Part shown: positions 24,211-35,599 of the stretch, one piece after another
Layout: each line of letters begins with the position of its first letter
How positions within the stretch are numbered: the first letter of the stretch is position 1
Source of the DNA: Sternotherus odoratus
Lineage: Eukaryota > Chordata > Testudines > Kinosternidae
Reading direction: 5' to 3'
Assembly: GCA_032164245.1 (NCBI GenBank)
Contig: JAVMKO010000001.1
Span: forward strand, 286,509,041-286,573,040
DNA: 64,000 bases
Notes under the pieces: generated by a model
Seen by the model: the letters and a program-made list of their open reading frames with translations, nothing else
Databases searched by the model: none
What the model was told of the DNA's origin: nothing
Program-made: the position numbers and the translations under genes

Positions 24211-25350
24211 ATGATTGGCTGGCTGAGTTTCAAGCAGTCAGACAGACTTAAACCTATAGCAACAAATCCAGCTTGTCTCTCAGGAAGAGACCAACACCTA
24301 CGAGATCTTCACCAAGCTTTCTCAAAACTACAATACCCACACAAGGAAATAAGGACACAGATCAACAGAGCCAGACGTGTACCCAGAAGCCTGCTACTAC
24401 AAGACAAGCCCAAGAAAGAAAACAACAGAACACCACTGGCCATCACCTACAGTCCTCAGTTAAAACCTCTGCAACGCATCATCAGTGACCTACAACCCAT
24501 CCTGGACAATAATCCCTCACTTTCACAGGCCTTGGGAGGAAGGCCAGTCCTGGCACACAGACAACCTGCCAACCTTAAACAAATTCTCACCAGCAACAGC
24601 ACACTGCACCACAATAACTCCAACTCTGGAACCAATCCATGCAACAACCTCGATGCCAACTCTGCCCACATATCTACACCAGCAAAACCATCACAGGACC
24701 TAACCAGATCAACCATACCATCACTGGCTCATTCACCTGCACATCAACCAATGTCATATATGCCATTATATGCCACCAGTGTCCCTCTGCTATGTACATC
24801 GGCCAACTGGACAGTCCCTACAAAAAAGGATAAATGCACACAAATCAGATATTAGGAATGGCAATATACAAAAACCTGTAGGGGAACACTTCAACCTGCC
24901 TGGACACACTATTACAGATTTAAAAGTCACCACACTGCAGCAAAAAAAACTTCAAATCCAGACTGCAAAGGGAGACTGCAGAACTTCAATTCATTTGCAA
25001 ATTCAGCACACACAATCTCGGATTGAACAGAGATCTACAATGGTTGGCTCATTACAGACATTGTTTCACCTCTCTCCATGTTCACACACCCCATTCAAAT
25101 GCTAGAAGAACAATCCACACTCCCTGATCGGAGATAACAAACTGGTTCACTTAATTGGACTAACCTTTTCACCTCCCACCTGGCTCTTACCTACTTTTCT
25201 ATAACTCACTCTGAACACTTCCACTGCCTGCATCCGACGAAGTGGGTATCAGCCCACGAAAACTCATGCTTCAAAACTTTATAGTTAGTCTTTAAGGTGC
25301 CACAGGACTTTGTTACCTCTGCTATTCCAGACTAACACGGCTACCTCCCT
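24211..25350 (+). mobile_element. Penelope-like retroelement, 5'-truncated, with broken GIY-YIG region
   Basis: The plus-strand frame at 24211-24855 includes RTPLAITYSPQLKPLQRI and PVLAHRQPANLKQIL, matching the linker that follows the reverse transcriptase in Penelope-like elements. The GIY-YIG endonuclease part follows but is spread over other frames. One frame gives CTSTNVIYAIICHQCPSAMY with IGQ (24717-24810). A third gives RINAHKSDIRNGNIQKPVGE followed by HFNLPGH (about 24815-24915). At least two frameshifts therefore interrupt it. The 3' untranslated end follows at 25230-25350 with 'gtctttaaggtgccacagga' and 'agactaacacggctacc'. The reverse transcriptase proper is missing, so the copy is dead. 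Confidence 0.8.
24270..25105 (+). pseudogene. Penelope-like ORF: linker and GIY-YIG endonuclease pseudogene
   Basis: In Penelope-like elements a GIY-YIG nuclease nicks target DNA for target-primed reverse transcription. Here the linker and endonuclease can be followed in order, but across three reading frames. The 'IYAII...MYIGQ' strands and the downstream Arg-x3-His and HFN...H elements are visible. Because the frame is lost twice, no functional protein is expected. Family naming rests on motif order read by eye. Confidence 0.72.
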
Positions 25351-25839
25351 GATTCTAGTTTAGTCTTAGGAGGAACCAATGCATAAATTCTCAGCAGACC
25401 ACCTGCATTGCTTCTCTACGGGGCTCAGCCAGCAAGGTCTGGAGATACTCTTTTCCTTCCATTACATTCACCCTCACCCCTGTCTGAGAGACAAAGATTG
25501 GGAAGGTGACTGGGGAGACATTGCCCTGACTTCTTAAACAGGTTACATTGTTGTAACGCTGACTAACTTCAGTAAAGTCAATGGAATTATACTGGTTTAA
25601 AATCTGTGTAAGTTAGAGCAAAGGTTGGGCCCTTTGTTCAATGAAGTCTGACCCGTTTTGATTATAGAATACCCAGTAATTGACACAAAGGCTACATGCT
25701 ATCTACCCAGAGACACTATCAAATGGTATTTAAGGGGAGGGGGAACGATCTACTATAGTAAACCTATTTTTCCTGTTTTTATTGTTCATTAGTTGATCCT
25801 TTGAATTTCTGTAAAACTTCCTTTATCTTTACAGGTTTC

Positions 25840-26025
25840 AGAGGGGTAACCATGTTAGTTTGTATCAGCAAAAATCACGAGTCCTATTAGTCTCTAAGGT
25901 GCCACAAGATTTCTTTGGGCATAAGCTTTCATGGGCTATAACCTACTTTATCAGATGAATGCTTATGCCCAAATACATTTGTTAGTCTCTAAGGTGCCAC
26001 AAAGACTTCTCGTTGTTTTACCTTT
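25840..26025. mobile_element. Penelope-like 3' ends in head-to-head inverted arrangement
   Basis: The left part (25833-25955) is the antisense of the 3' terminal segment ('tcagaggggtaaccatgtta', 'ctctaaggtgccacaagatt', 'gggcataagctttcatgggc'). The right part (about 25965-26022) repeats it in sense ('gcttatgcccaaatacattt', 'gttagtctctaaggtgccac'). Together they make a compact inverted pair. Confidence 0.65.
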
Positions 26026-26787
26026 ATAGTATCCATACTGTTAATAAATCATTTGTGTCAGGTTCTGGAAGTGCAACCCAAAACCCTACAAAATTGTGCT
26101 GCATCAACTTCAGCCATAGTAGCTAAGTCAGCAGTGTTTTGGACAGAATTTGGAGCAAAGTGTTTAGCTGCTCCTGGAAAGGTGCAATTTTTTCAAGAGG
26201 GAATTTCCATGGCCTTTGTAAATCTAAACACTCTTGGTCCCATGGAATGAACCTTTCAGATAGAATCCATCTACGGTACACAGATCTTGAAACTCAGCTG
26301 TTTTGTTTTTAAGATTTGCTTTTGCTGGTCTTGTTGACATTTCTGTCTTTCTGTAATTTTTTGTCAGTTAAGAAATTGACAAAATTTTTGAAACTTAAAA
26401 AAAATAGGGAAAATCCTTAAAGTTTTTAGTTTTTCCCCGCTCCCTAAAACTTTTTAACCAGCAATTGATCTAGTTGAAATTTTGTCAATTTCAAATTTCC
26501 AAACTTGATTTCTGCGGGGAAAGGTAGGAAATTAAGATGAAATAATGGTTGAATCATTGCTATTGCTACTCCTCATTTTAGACCTGACAGTACTCCATGT
26601 GTACAGACCTAGAACTTACAACCAGACGCAGAGGGTATGAAAACACGTGAACTAATACCAACAAGAACCCACAGTCAGCACACAGTCACACTGAAATTAG
26701 AAATAGGTTTGATATGAGGAAGACAACCATGAATGACCTCTGTGGATGACTACAATCAATAGCAAAATGCCTTTTATATCCTGACAT
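26026..26787. other. No gene recognised
   Basis: A short frame at 26053-26250 has no recognised domain. Nothing else could be assigned. Confidence 0.35.
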
Positions 26788-26888
26788 AATGGGCCTTATT
26801 CTGGTTTACACTGGTGTAAGTCAGAGTAGGAATAACTGTACTGTAGTCCACTGTTAGCAGTGGCATAAGTGAATGGAGAATCGAGCCT
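26788..26888. repeat. Short palindromic dispersed repeat (possible MITE relic)
   Basis: Starts 'gggccttattctggtttaca' and ends 'ggagaatcgagcc', forming imperfect inverted ends around 'ctggtgtaagtcagagtagg'. Similar starts are seen near 1503, 16829 and 29090. Confidence 0.45.
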
Positions 26889-27044
26889 ACATGCTCTCAT
26901 TTCTTTTGCAGGATATGAGTAGTTTATAATCAGAAATTTAATACCTTGTCACAGTGTAGATGAGTTTTTAGTGGGAGGCCATTCTTGGTCAGATCCAAAC
27001 CAGGATGGGGCCTATTTTCTTGTCTTATACCTTTAAAGTGTAAA

Positions 27045-27175
27045 CTATTAGGGACAGGGCTGTTCTTATTGTGGTGGGCATGTTGGTGAAGAGTACAGTG
27101 CCTAGGACATTGGGGCCCAATCCTTGATTGCCTGTAGATGCTAGACCGGTACAAATAATTATAGTGTCTCTTTGG
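27045..27175 (+). repeat. L2/MIR-type 3' tail fragment
   Basis: The blocks 'tagggacagggctgttctta', 'tacagtgcctaggacattgg' and 'ggcccaatccttgattgcc' match the conserved L2/MIR 3' tail order. An old and degenerate copy. Confidence 0.6.
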
Positions 27176-29570
27176 TTGTGGTTTGGATGCAACCAAAATC
27201 ATGTGAGAACAGCCATTTTTATGAAACTCCATTCCACGATGGTGAAAAAATTCACAGTACATCTTGCTTTGCAAGAACTGAATACATTTTGGGATTGATT
27301 GACCTCGTCCTTACAAGATTTTATACCAAAATGATGGAAGACCCATACAAGAGTTCAGTGACCATTGAATGAGTCCACTTTGACGCAAATCCTGTGAGCC
27401 ATTCCACTGGGTTTAGTGAAAGCTCTGCCCAGTGGTGCAAGTAGAAATCATTTTTACCAGTACTGCATTCATGGGAGGGACACAAGTGGGGGCACATGCG
27501 ACCACCCCACCTGACCCTCAGTGTGACTCTCCCCACCCCATTCCCAGCCCGGGCCCCCCATACTCTCCCCATCCTCTCTGATACCCCCTTCCCCGGCATA
27601 TACAAACATCAACATGCTTAACTACTCCCTTCCCCCAAAATATGTAATGTTCGGTCTGTTTACATAGAATATGGGAGTTGGGTGAGGAGCCATTTCAGCA
27701 TATGTATAATTTATTAAAAGACAAATTTTAAGTAGAAGTGTATCCTAACCTGCTTTATTATATTGTATCCAATCATTGCATTTCAATGGGGGATTCAACT
27801 TCCTTTATAGGAATAGACTCCTGAAACTCCTACAGCCCACAAAAGTGGTCCGTAGTCATGCAAATAGACCCATTGTCTTTAGTGGGATTGATCAAACGAT
27901 GAAGGGTTTACAGGATTAGGTTCCAAGTTTGTAAATTGTTCTGGATGAAACTGACAATGCCTGAGCTGTCAGATCAGAAGGAGCTTCATTCGAATAAAGG
28001 TGGCCAAATGTGTGATAAGTCTTAGCTCCGTTGCCAAGATGAGGAACATATTTTTAGCAAAGTTCTTGGCAGATTCCTGAGGCAGCTGGTTTAAGGCTCT
28101 GTGTCCAGCATTATAATCTTCATTTATAATTCTCTCACTCACAAAGCTGGAAAATGAGGCATTTGTTTTCTTTGATTTGCTGCTCCAGTTCTAGTTAACA
28201 AAATGCATGTTAGATTAGTTTGGCGGCAAAGAAGACTTCTAGGTATGCTGGGGACAATTTCTGATTCCCATCAGGCTGCAGAACTGGGCTGACATCAGAA
28301 TCCAAACATCCTCTGGTCAGTGCAAGTAGAGGCGTTCCTCTAATGATTTGGACTTGATGTGATGCAGTAGGGATGTCATGGAAAATTCAGACTAATGGGG
28401 AGAAACAGAATCAAAACACTGTTTAAACACCTTCCATTTTCCCCCTCCCCTCTTGGAGACTCCTGACCAACATAACCGTAACAATACATCTGCTAACAAA
28501 TTTCAACAAAGCTTTTGGTTAAGTATATATTGTGCTGTTAAAGCCATATAAATAATAAATATCCTCACTAGCTGTGTTCTGCTCCTTTAGGGAGCAGAGT
28601 GCAGCCTTAGCTCCAAGTATTTCCCTTAAAAATCTCTTGCTGATACAGCATACTGAAGGGTACCATCCTAATAGCACCCCTGGCCCTCACCTACACTCAG
28701 GATTGGATCTAGTGCACAGCATGTGCTTTTCAAGCTCTCTGTACCAGCTGACATCAGTGAGTGTGTCTTTGTCACTGTGTTGTGTATATTCTGTGGGATT
28801 TGGACAGCTTTTTATTTCATGCACCATTCCCCACTTGCTGTATTAATCCCACCAAGTAATATTTCATTAACACAGTTAGAAAGATGAAATAAAATTGAGA
28901 AATAATTGTACTCAGGCATGTTTGTAACAGATTTCATTGCACTCTAACATCACAGGCTGTGCTCCCATCCATGTGACACCTATTGACTAAAAAATAAACA
29001 AGAGTTAGCGAGATAGTTTATTTGTTCATTTTCTTTGTGGCTTGGGAACTTGGACCCAACTGACAACAGCCCAATTAACCCACCTTAGGGGCCAGATTCG
29101 GAAGCAGCTTGGTAAAATTGTATATGTCTGAGTGAGGCCAATTTCTCCTCCCACTAAAGTCTGGGGAAAAATTCCTGTTGACTTCCACTGTGAACAGGAT
29201 TTGCCCTGACATGCGCTGGTCACAAAACACACTAGGTATAAGTAAGCAATGAAAATCAGGATTAATCTAAATTTGCATCACGTGATGTAAAGTGTTTACA
29301 AAGGGATTTTAAATGCAGTCAGTTCACAAAATGGCACACTGGTTGTGTAAACAGTAGAAAGACCAGCATAATATCAGTGTGAAGCCATTTGCTAATAATA
29401 GCTCTAAAATGGCTAGTATCTGCAAACAGCAATGTGTTCTAAAAATGGACCTAGCACAAATACTTCTTAAAATTATTTAGGTTGCAAAGAGAAGAACTAG
29501 CAAGTTGGAAAGGGCGGGCAACTTTAATTCAGCCTTCCTGTACCATATGCATTGTGATACAGTCTTTAAT
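27176..29570. other. No gene recognised (2.4 kb)
   Basis: Short frames only. CAGTGGTGCAAGTAG at 27432 looks like a hAT-type terminus, but no partner end was found. A 'ggggccagattcgg' start near 29089 resembles the short palindromic repeat at 26.79 kb. Confidence 0.4.
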
Positions 29571-30001
29571 TACCGTATTTTTCGCCCTATAAGACGCACT
29601 TTTTCTTGCCCAAAACGGGGGGGAAAAAGTTGGTGCGTATAGGGCGAATGTGCGCCCCGGTTCCCCCCTCCCCGCCGCGGGCGGGCTGCCGGGAGCGTCC
29701 CGGTTCCCCCCTCCCCGCCGCGGGCGGGCTGCCGGGAGCGTCCCGGTTCCCCCCCTCCCCGCCGCGAGCGGGCTGCCGGGAGCGCTCCCGGCAGCCCGCC
29801 CGCGGCGGGAAGGGGGGAACCGGGACGCTCCCGGTAGCCCGCCCGCGGCGGGGAGGGGGGAACCGGGACGCTCCCGGCAGCCCGCCCGCGCGGCGGGGAC
29901 GGGAGAGCGAGGCGCTTTTTTTTTTTTTGTCCGGCTTTTTTATTGAAAAACTCGGGGGCGTCTTATAGCCCGGAGCGTCCTATAGGGCGAAAAATACGGT
30001 A
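29571..30001. mobile_element. 431 bp inverted-repeat element, CCGTATTTTTCGCC ends, same core as 17.5 kb (family B)
   Basis: The left end is TA-CCGTATTTTTCGCCCTAT-AAGACGC. The right end complement matches it and closes GGGCGAAAAATACGG-TA. The left end folds back (CGCCCTATAAGACGCAC against GTGCGTATAGGGCG near 29633-29646). The right end has two direct copies of the subterminal block. The core (about 29650-29935) is a GC-rich palindrome centred between 29783 and 29784, in about 43 bp units. It shares with the 17.5 kb element the start 'gtgcgccccggttcc', the unit 'cagcccgcccgcggcgggga' and the junction 'acgggagagcgaggcgc' followed by a T run and 'gtccgg'. No transposase is present. Confidence 0.85.
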
Positions 30002-30341
30002 TATGATCACATACTATTTCTTCCCCAGAAGCTCTGCCTTATTCAGTGTTATGGGAGCAAATGGCTTTCCTCCTGCTGAATTTCAAAGGCCTGGTGCAAA
30101 AACTGGACATGTAACCACTTCTCAGAAAAGGTTGCAAGAGCCCTTTATTGTGGAAATTATTAAGCAACCTAAGCATAGGGTCCACTGCCAGCTTCTGCAG
30201 TAATTGAATAGTGCATGGATACTCTGTTCTAGTTGGATAACACTTTTTATTTCTTTACAGAATGAGGTGCAAAGAGGCTACATCTAATTAGTATAGATGA
30301 AAAGAATAAAAATGGTCAAAAATACAGAACTTGTAAAAATC

Positions 30342-30344
<3 letters not shown>

Positions 30345-30412
<68 letters not shown>
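30345..30412. repeat. (CT)34 microsatellite
   Basis: An uninterrupted CT dinucleotide run of about 68 bp. Such length and purity suggest it is young and probably length-variable. Confidence 0.95.
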
Positions 30413-30415
<3 letters not shown>

Positions 30416-31139
30416 AACCTCACCCTCCCACAATGTTCTCTGTCCTACTTGCCAAAGTCAACTCCCTTCACATCATGCACCGCTTGCTGCCTCCCAGCGG
30501 AAAATGTTCAGCTTCCGTTTGGCAGGAAAACTAGAAAAATGTGAACTGTCAAGTCAAAAAGAGTTCTCAGCTGCTTCTCCTCTCCCATAGGAAGTGGGTG
30601 GGGTGGTGCCTTCCATAGCAGGCAGGTGGTTGCACACATCCATGTCACCCCCTTTAGGGTCCATCCCTACCTGTGCCTAGTTATTTGGTTCTCAGGCAAT
30701 GGGTTAGTACTTGGGGGAGGGGTTTCAGGTGACCAGGCATCACGTAATGATACCTTGGGATGTCTTCCAGTAAGAGGAAATATCTTCAGTCAGAGAGATG
30801 ATGGCCAAGGTGAGGAAAAATCTAGGAGGGTCTCACCACAGAAGCCCAGAATGGGCCTTGCAGAGCTGTCCTGCTCAGAGGTATCGGGGTGAGGGGAGCT
30901 CGATCCTGGTGCCCTGACATATGAGTAACTGAGACAGACCTGCAGAGAGGCTCTTGGAAGGGACCCAGGTGGGTCCCAGAGTCAGGGAGGACTTGGAAAG
31001 GGTCTCTCCACACCAGAAAAGTGCTGGCTGGACCTATCTGCAATAAGGGGCAGGAGCAGAAGTTGTAGGAGAAAGAGGATCTGCGAGGCAGCAGGTTCTG
31101 GAAGACCAAGCCACTGATACTCTGGGAAAATGTCCTAGA
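30413..31139. other. No gene recognised
   Basis: Overlapping frames on both strands with no identifiable domain. Confidence 0.35.
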
Positions 31140-32510
31140 CCATTATCTAGAAAATGCAAAGCTGCATGGAGGCATGTGAAGAGGCTAGCAGAATACAGAG
31201 CTGTAGGCAAGAGGCAAAATGGAGCACTAGATGACATAAAAGGACAGACGATAGAAAACATCAAGAGGCTGATGATGCTAGCCAAAGAGGTGACCTTACA
31301 ACCTTGTGTAAGACAATCAAACAGCTAATAAGAAACTTTAGCCGCAGTGGAGACCCTATGAAAGATATAAATAGAAAGATTCTTTGTGCACAAGAGTAAC
31401 AAAGGAAAAGATGGTCAGGATATTTTCAGGCTGTTTTAGTGAACAAAGCCCAAGCAAACTACTAGAAATATGTGATGAAGACATGCCAATAGACCTTGGT
31501 GTTGATTTAGGAGATATTATAATGGTAGTTAGAAAAGCCATCGGTAAACTTAAAAAATGGGAAAGCAAATGCAGAGATTTGACTACTGCAGAGATGTTTA
31601 ATACGAGTGATAAATCTGCCCTCCAGACTTTCTTTGGGTTTCAGATTGAATGTGGAGTGCAGAAAAATACCCAGTTCAGAGAAGGAACTGCTTTATAGTA
31701 AAGCTGTGAAAGAAAGGGGACCTTACCAACTGTGATAACGGGAGAGGAATCGCATTACACTCAATGTCTGGTAAAATCATGTGCAACATCCTCCTGGAAT
31801 GTATCAAGGAAATGTATTAACAAACAAATAGCTCTACAACTGAGAGAGGAACAAGCAGGTTTTAGAGCACTGAGAGGAGGTGCAGAGAATATCTTTGTTC
31901 TCCGTGAAATATAGAAAGTGCACAGTGACAAGCACCTTTCGTGGTAAATTTTGTTGATTTCCAGAAGGCTTTTGACAGTGCATAGAGACAGTCTTTGGAA
32001 AATAACGACATACTACAAAATACCTGCAAAAATATTAGAATCATCCGTGCTTTATGGCTTGCAGTGACAACTTCAGTAAGGCAAGGGTGTATTATGCCCC
32101 CTCTGTTGTTCACACTGGTCTTTGACCATGTCATTACGATAGTAATCACAGAACACAGAGGAGTATTCTGGACATATGATAAAGAACAATTGGATGACAT
32201 TTTTTGCTGAGGACATTGTCCTGCTTAGTTCAATACATCTGTTAATAGAATAAAATACCCAGTGATTGGCAGAAATGGCAAGGTAATTTGATTTGTTCAT
32301 CAACAATGGGAAGACAAACTATATGGCTATCAATGTCTCAAAAGCGACAACCAGAGTAGACAGAGAAGTGCTAAAAAAATTAAGTAATGTTACTATGATG
32401 TGCAGTGATGGTGGCACCATGCTACATGTCAAGCAACCAATATCAAAAGCAGCAAACTTGGAAAGATTTGGAAAAGTATCATGATTGACACTTACACAGA
32501 AATGTGAATT
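31140..32510 (+). pseudogene. Non-LTR retrotransposon (LINE) reverse-transcriptase remnant, left part
   Basis: Reverse-transcriptase blocks can be followed on the plus strand over several frames. An N-terminal segment at 31500-31620 reads IGKLKKWESK and TAEMFNTSDKSAL. Next comes KKGDLTNCDNGRGIALHS with KIMCNILLECIKE (about 31710-31810), then EEQAGFRALRGGAENIFVLR (31850-31910). A degenerate VDFQKAFD-like block follows near 31950, then SVRQGCIMPPLLF (32070-32110) and FINNGKTNYMAINVSKA (32290-32350). Many stops and shifts show that it is long dead. The clade (RTE-, CR1- or Jockey-like) cannot be decided by eye. The DIRS element at 32511 interrupts it, and it continues at 38644. Confidence 0.7.
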
Positions 32511-32690
32511 CTTCTTCGAGTGATTGCTCATGTGCATTCCATGTAGGTGTGCGCGCGCCGCGGGCACAGTTGCCGGGAAGATTTTTCCCCTAGCTACAGG
32601 CTGGGTCGGTAGGGAGCCCCCTGGAGTGGTGCCTCCATAAGTACCCCTGCGACCCAGCCCCACCCTCAGTTCCTTCTTACCGCCCGTGCT
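32511..32690 (+). repeat. DIRS left inverted terminal repeat
   Basis: Begins cttcttcgagtgattgctca. From about 32545 (tgtaggtgtgcgcgcgccgc) to 32690 it is nearly the exact complement of 38430-38575. The two termini differ at their outermost 25-60 bases, as is usual for DIRS, with the right terminus longer. Confidence 0.88.
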
Positions 32691-32860
32691 GGTTGTTGGA
32701 ACACTGGAGTTCTGCTCTTTAGCGATCTCCTGTCTCCTAGCTTTGTAGTAGATCTTGTTAATAGTTAGTCATTAGTGGTTCTTTGTTGTATGTAGTTTAG
32801 ATAATTAGTTGTTAATAGTTGTTAAGTGCAGGGAGTTTCTCCCCTGCCACCTGGGGCTTT

Positions 32861-35448
32861 ATGCCTCCCAAAGCTCTGGGCTTCAAGGCATGTGAGGAGT
32901 GTGGGAAGCCTATGCCTCTGGGCGACCCACACTCTAAGTGTTTGAAGTGCCTGGGCGAGTCTCATCTCGTGGACACTTGTGGGATTTGCAAAACCTTCAA
33001 GCCACGTACCAGAAAGGATCGGGAGTCTCGCCTCCGCCACCTTCTAATGGAAGCTGCCCTCCTGCCGGACTCGGGTGAGACACCGGGACCCGCTCCCAAG
33101 ACGGCGTCGGCCAAGGCCTTCAAGCCTCGGCACCGGTAGAACTCCCCTGGCCACAAAAAGAGGCCCGAGACTGCTGCCCAGGCACAGACTCTGCCGCTGG
33201 CCGCTCAGATCGCGGACCGTGCGGCGCAACAGCCTTCGGCACCGGCACTGCTGACTGCGGTGCCACCAACTGACAACGGCTGCTCTGATGAGCAGCCACT
33301 GGCACCGGCACCGTCGACTCCGGCACCATCCGAGGTCCCGTCGAGTCCAGTGCGAGTGGTCTCCCCCCTCAGGGTGCCGGTCCAGCAGCAGCTCCTCCCC
33401 TCCACTCCGGAGGCTTTTGCTGCTGCCCGAGAGCTGATCGCACTGACAGCTTCTCCTCCAGCTCAGAGACTGGTACAATCTAGGGGCAAGCCGCCCATGA
33501 TTGTCCCTGCGGTCGCAGCCAGGAGTCCTTCGGGGTCCAGGCACCGGTCGATCTCGCGGCGCTGATCTGACTCCTGGCACCGCTCCGCTTCACGGCGCCG
33601 GTCACAGTCTCGGCGCTGCACTGAGTTGAGACCTTGCTCTAGGTCTCCTCATTGTAGATCCTGGCACCGCCGCCGGTCAGAGTCTCAGCGCCGATCAGAG
33701 TCCCGGCACCCTTCCTCAGTAAGGCGCTGGTCGCACTCTCTGCACCGATCGCACTCCCGGCACCGCTCCGTGAGCTGGCATTGGGGATGGTCCCGCCGCC
33801 GCTCACGGTCCCGCCGCCGATCACCATCGTGGCGCCGATCACCATCGCGGCGCCGATCACCATCGCCTTCCAGGCACCGGTCGCCATCCCGATGCCGAGC
33901 GCCAGCCTGGCACCGGACTCCACCGCGGCACCGGACTCCACCGCGGCACCGGACCCCGCCTCGGTACCACTCTCTGCGGCACCGGACTCCACCCCGGCAC
34001 CGGACCTTGCCTCGACGGCATCGGTCCCTGAGCCGGCACCGATCTCCGGACCGGCACCGATCCCCAGCCCGATATTGATCGCGGAGCCCGCACCGTTCGG
34101 GACGTAGAGAGTCTGCCCGGTCTGGAGCCCGGCATGACTCTCCGTCCGACGTACGGCACCTTGCCAGTGCGGCGGCCCCCTGGCCCTCTTCATCGGCCTC
34201 GGCCTCACCGCGCTCGGTGCAGGGACAGCCAGCCGCGTTACACTCCAGCTGGCTGGCCTGGGCACCTTGGGCATACCAGCAGCCCCAAGGAACCCAGTCG
34301 CGGGGAACCGCGTCAGAGCCCGGAGTCCCACTGGCACCATCTGGGGGGACAGACGAGGCGGTTGCGGGTCCGTCCTTGGCTGTTTTTCCTCACCCTGACG
34401 TGCCCCCAGGCCCAGCGGAGCCAGGACCCTATTCCTCCCCGTCTAGGGACGAGGTGGTAGCGGGCACGTCATCGTCCAGTCCGCCTCCGGTGGACCTGCC
34501 CGCCTATCAGACCTTATTGAAGGCAGTAGCCAAAAACATGAACCTCCCCATGGAGGAGGTCCCTGCCTTTGATGATCCAGTCGCCAGTATCCTGGCAAAG
34601 GGTGGACCAGCTAGGGTGGCCGTGCCCTTTATTAACACCATTAAAAGGTCCATGGCCACCATATGGCAGACTCCTGCCTCCATCCCTCCCACAGCGAGAG
34701 GGGTGGAGAGGAGATACTTCGTCCCCGCAAGGGAGTACGGGTACCTGTACGTCCACCCTCCTCCTTCCTCCCTTGTGGTAGACTCTGTCAACAATAAGGA
34801 GCGCCATGGGCAGCAGGCCCCAGCCCCCAAGGCGAAGGAGGCCAAAAAGCTGGACCATTTCGGGAGGAAGGTGTACTCGGCGGGTGGGCTGCAGCTCAGG
34901 GTGGCCAACCATCAGGCACTCCTGAGCAGACATTTTTATGACACCGTGGACTCTCTGGCCAAGTTCGAGACTACGGTTCCCTCGGAGGGCAAGCAAGAGT
35001 TCAGGGCGTTTGTACAGCAGGGAAGGACGTTGCCAGATTCGCCCTGCAGGCGGCCCTAGACTCGGCCGACTCTGTGGCCAGAACGGTCGCATCGGGGGTC
35101 GCCCTTAGGCGCAGCGTGTGGCTGCAATCCTCCAATCTTCCACCGGGGATGCAGCACACCATTCAGGACCTTCCCTTCGAGGGCGTGGGACTCTTTTCCG
35201 AGACCACAGACGTTCGCTTGCAAACCTTTAAAGACAAGGGGGTGACCCTCAAAACTCTGGGGATGCACACCCCCATGACCCAGAGGCGACCCTTCCTACC
35301 CCCGAGGAGGCGGTTCTATCCCCCTCCACGCCTGTCTCAGGACTCCCTCCAAAGGAGAGGGCGGGCCAACCGCCATCGCTCCAGCCCACGGCAAGGGGGT
35401 AAACAGCAGGCCCCTAAACCATCCCAGGGGCCTAAGCCTAACTTTTGA
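32861..35448 (+). pseudogene. DIRS Gag-like ORF1, interrupted
   Basis: The ATG at 32861 opens a frame beginning MPPKALGFKACEECGKPMP. It is followed by a cluster of Cys and His residues (CEEC, CLKC, H, CGIC) that looks zinc-binding. A long Arg/Ser/His-rich low-complexity region (about 33566-34078) is encoded by tandem 'cggcaccg' type repeats. A more conserved C-terminal half follows (34500-35448), with AYQTLLKAVAKNMNLPMEEV and TIWQTPASIPPTARG. The same frame is kept from 32861 to about 35020, but stops interrupt it at 33137, 33563 and 34076. A single-base shift near 35020 moves the C-terminal part (QAALDSADSVARTVASG to the end at 35448) into another frame. By position and composition it is the structural protein of the element. 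It is dead as it stands. Confidence 0.75.
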
Positions 35449-35599
35449 AGGTGCGCCTGGGGGCAGAGCACCAGTCAAACACCTGGATCCTCCCTTCCGC
35501 GATCGTCTGTCCCACTTCCTCCGTGCCTGATCAGACATCACATCGGACCAGTGGAGCTGGGATATTCACTCCAGCTTTCCTCCACCCCTCCCTCCCACC

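Noticed and set aside
29606..29968. Frames of about 100-120 codons similar to those at 17.5 kb
   Set aside because: Same palindromic core inside the family B element; the similarity is between transposon cores, not paralogous genes.
30297..30590. Frame with a long Ser-Leu run
   Set aside because: Direct translation of the (CT)n microsatellite.
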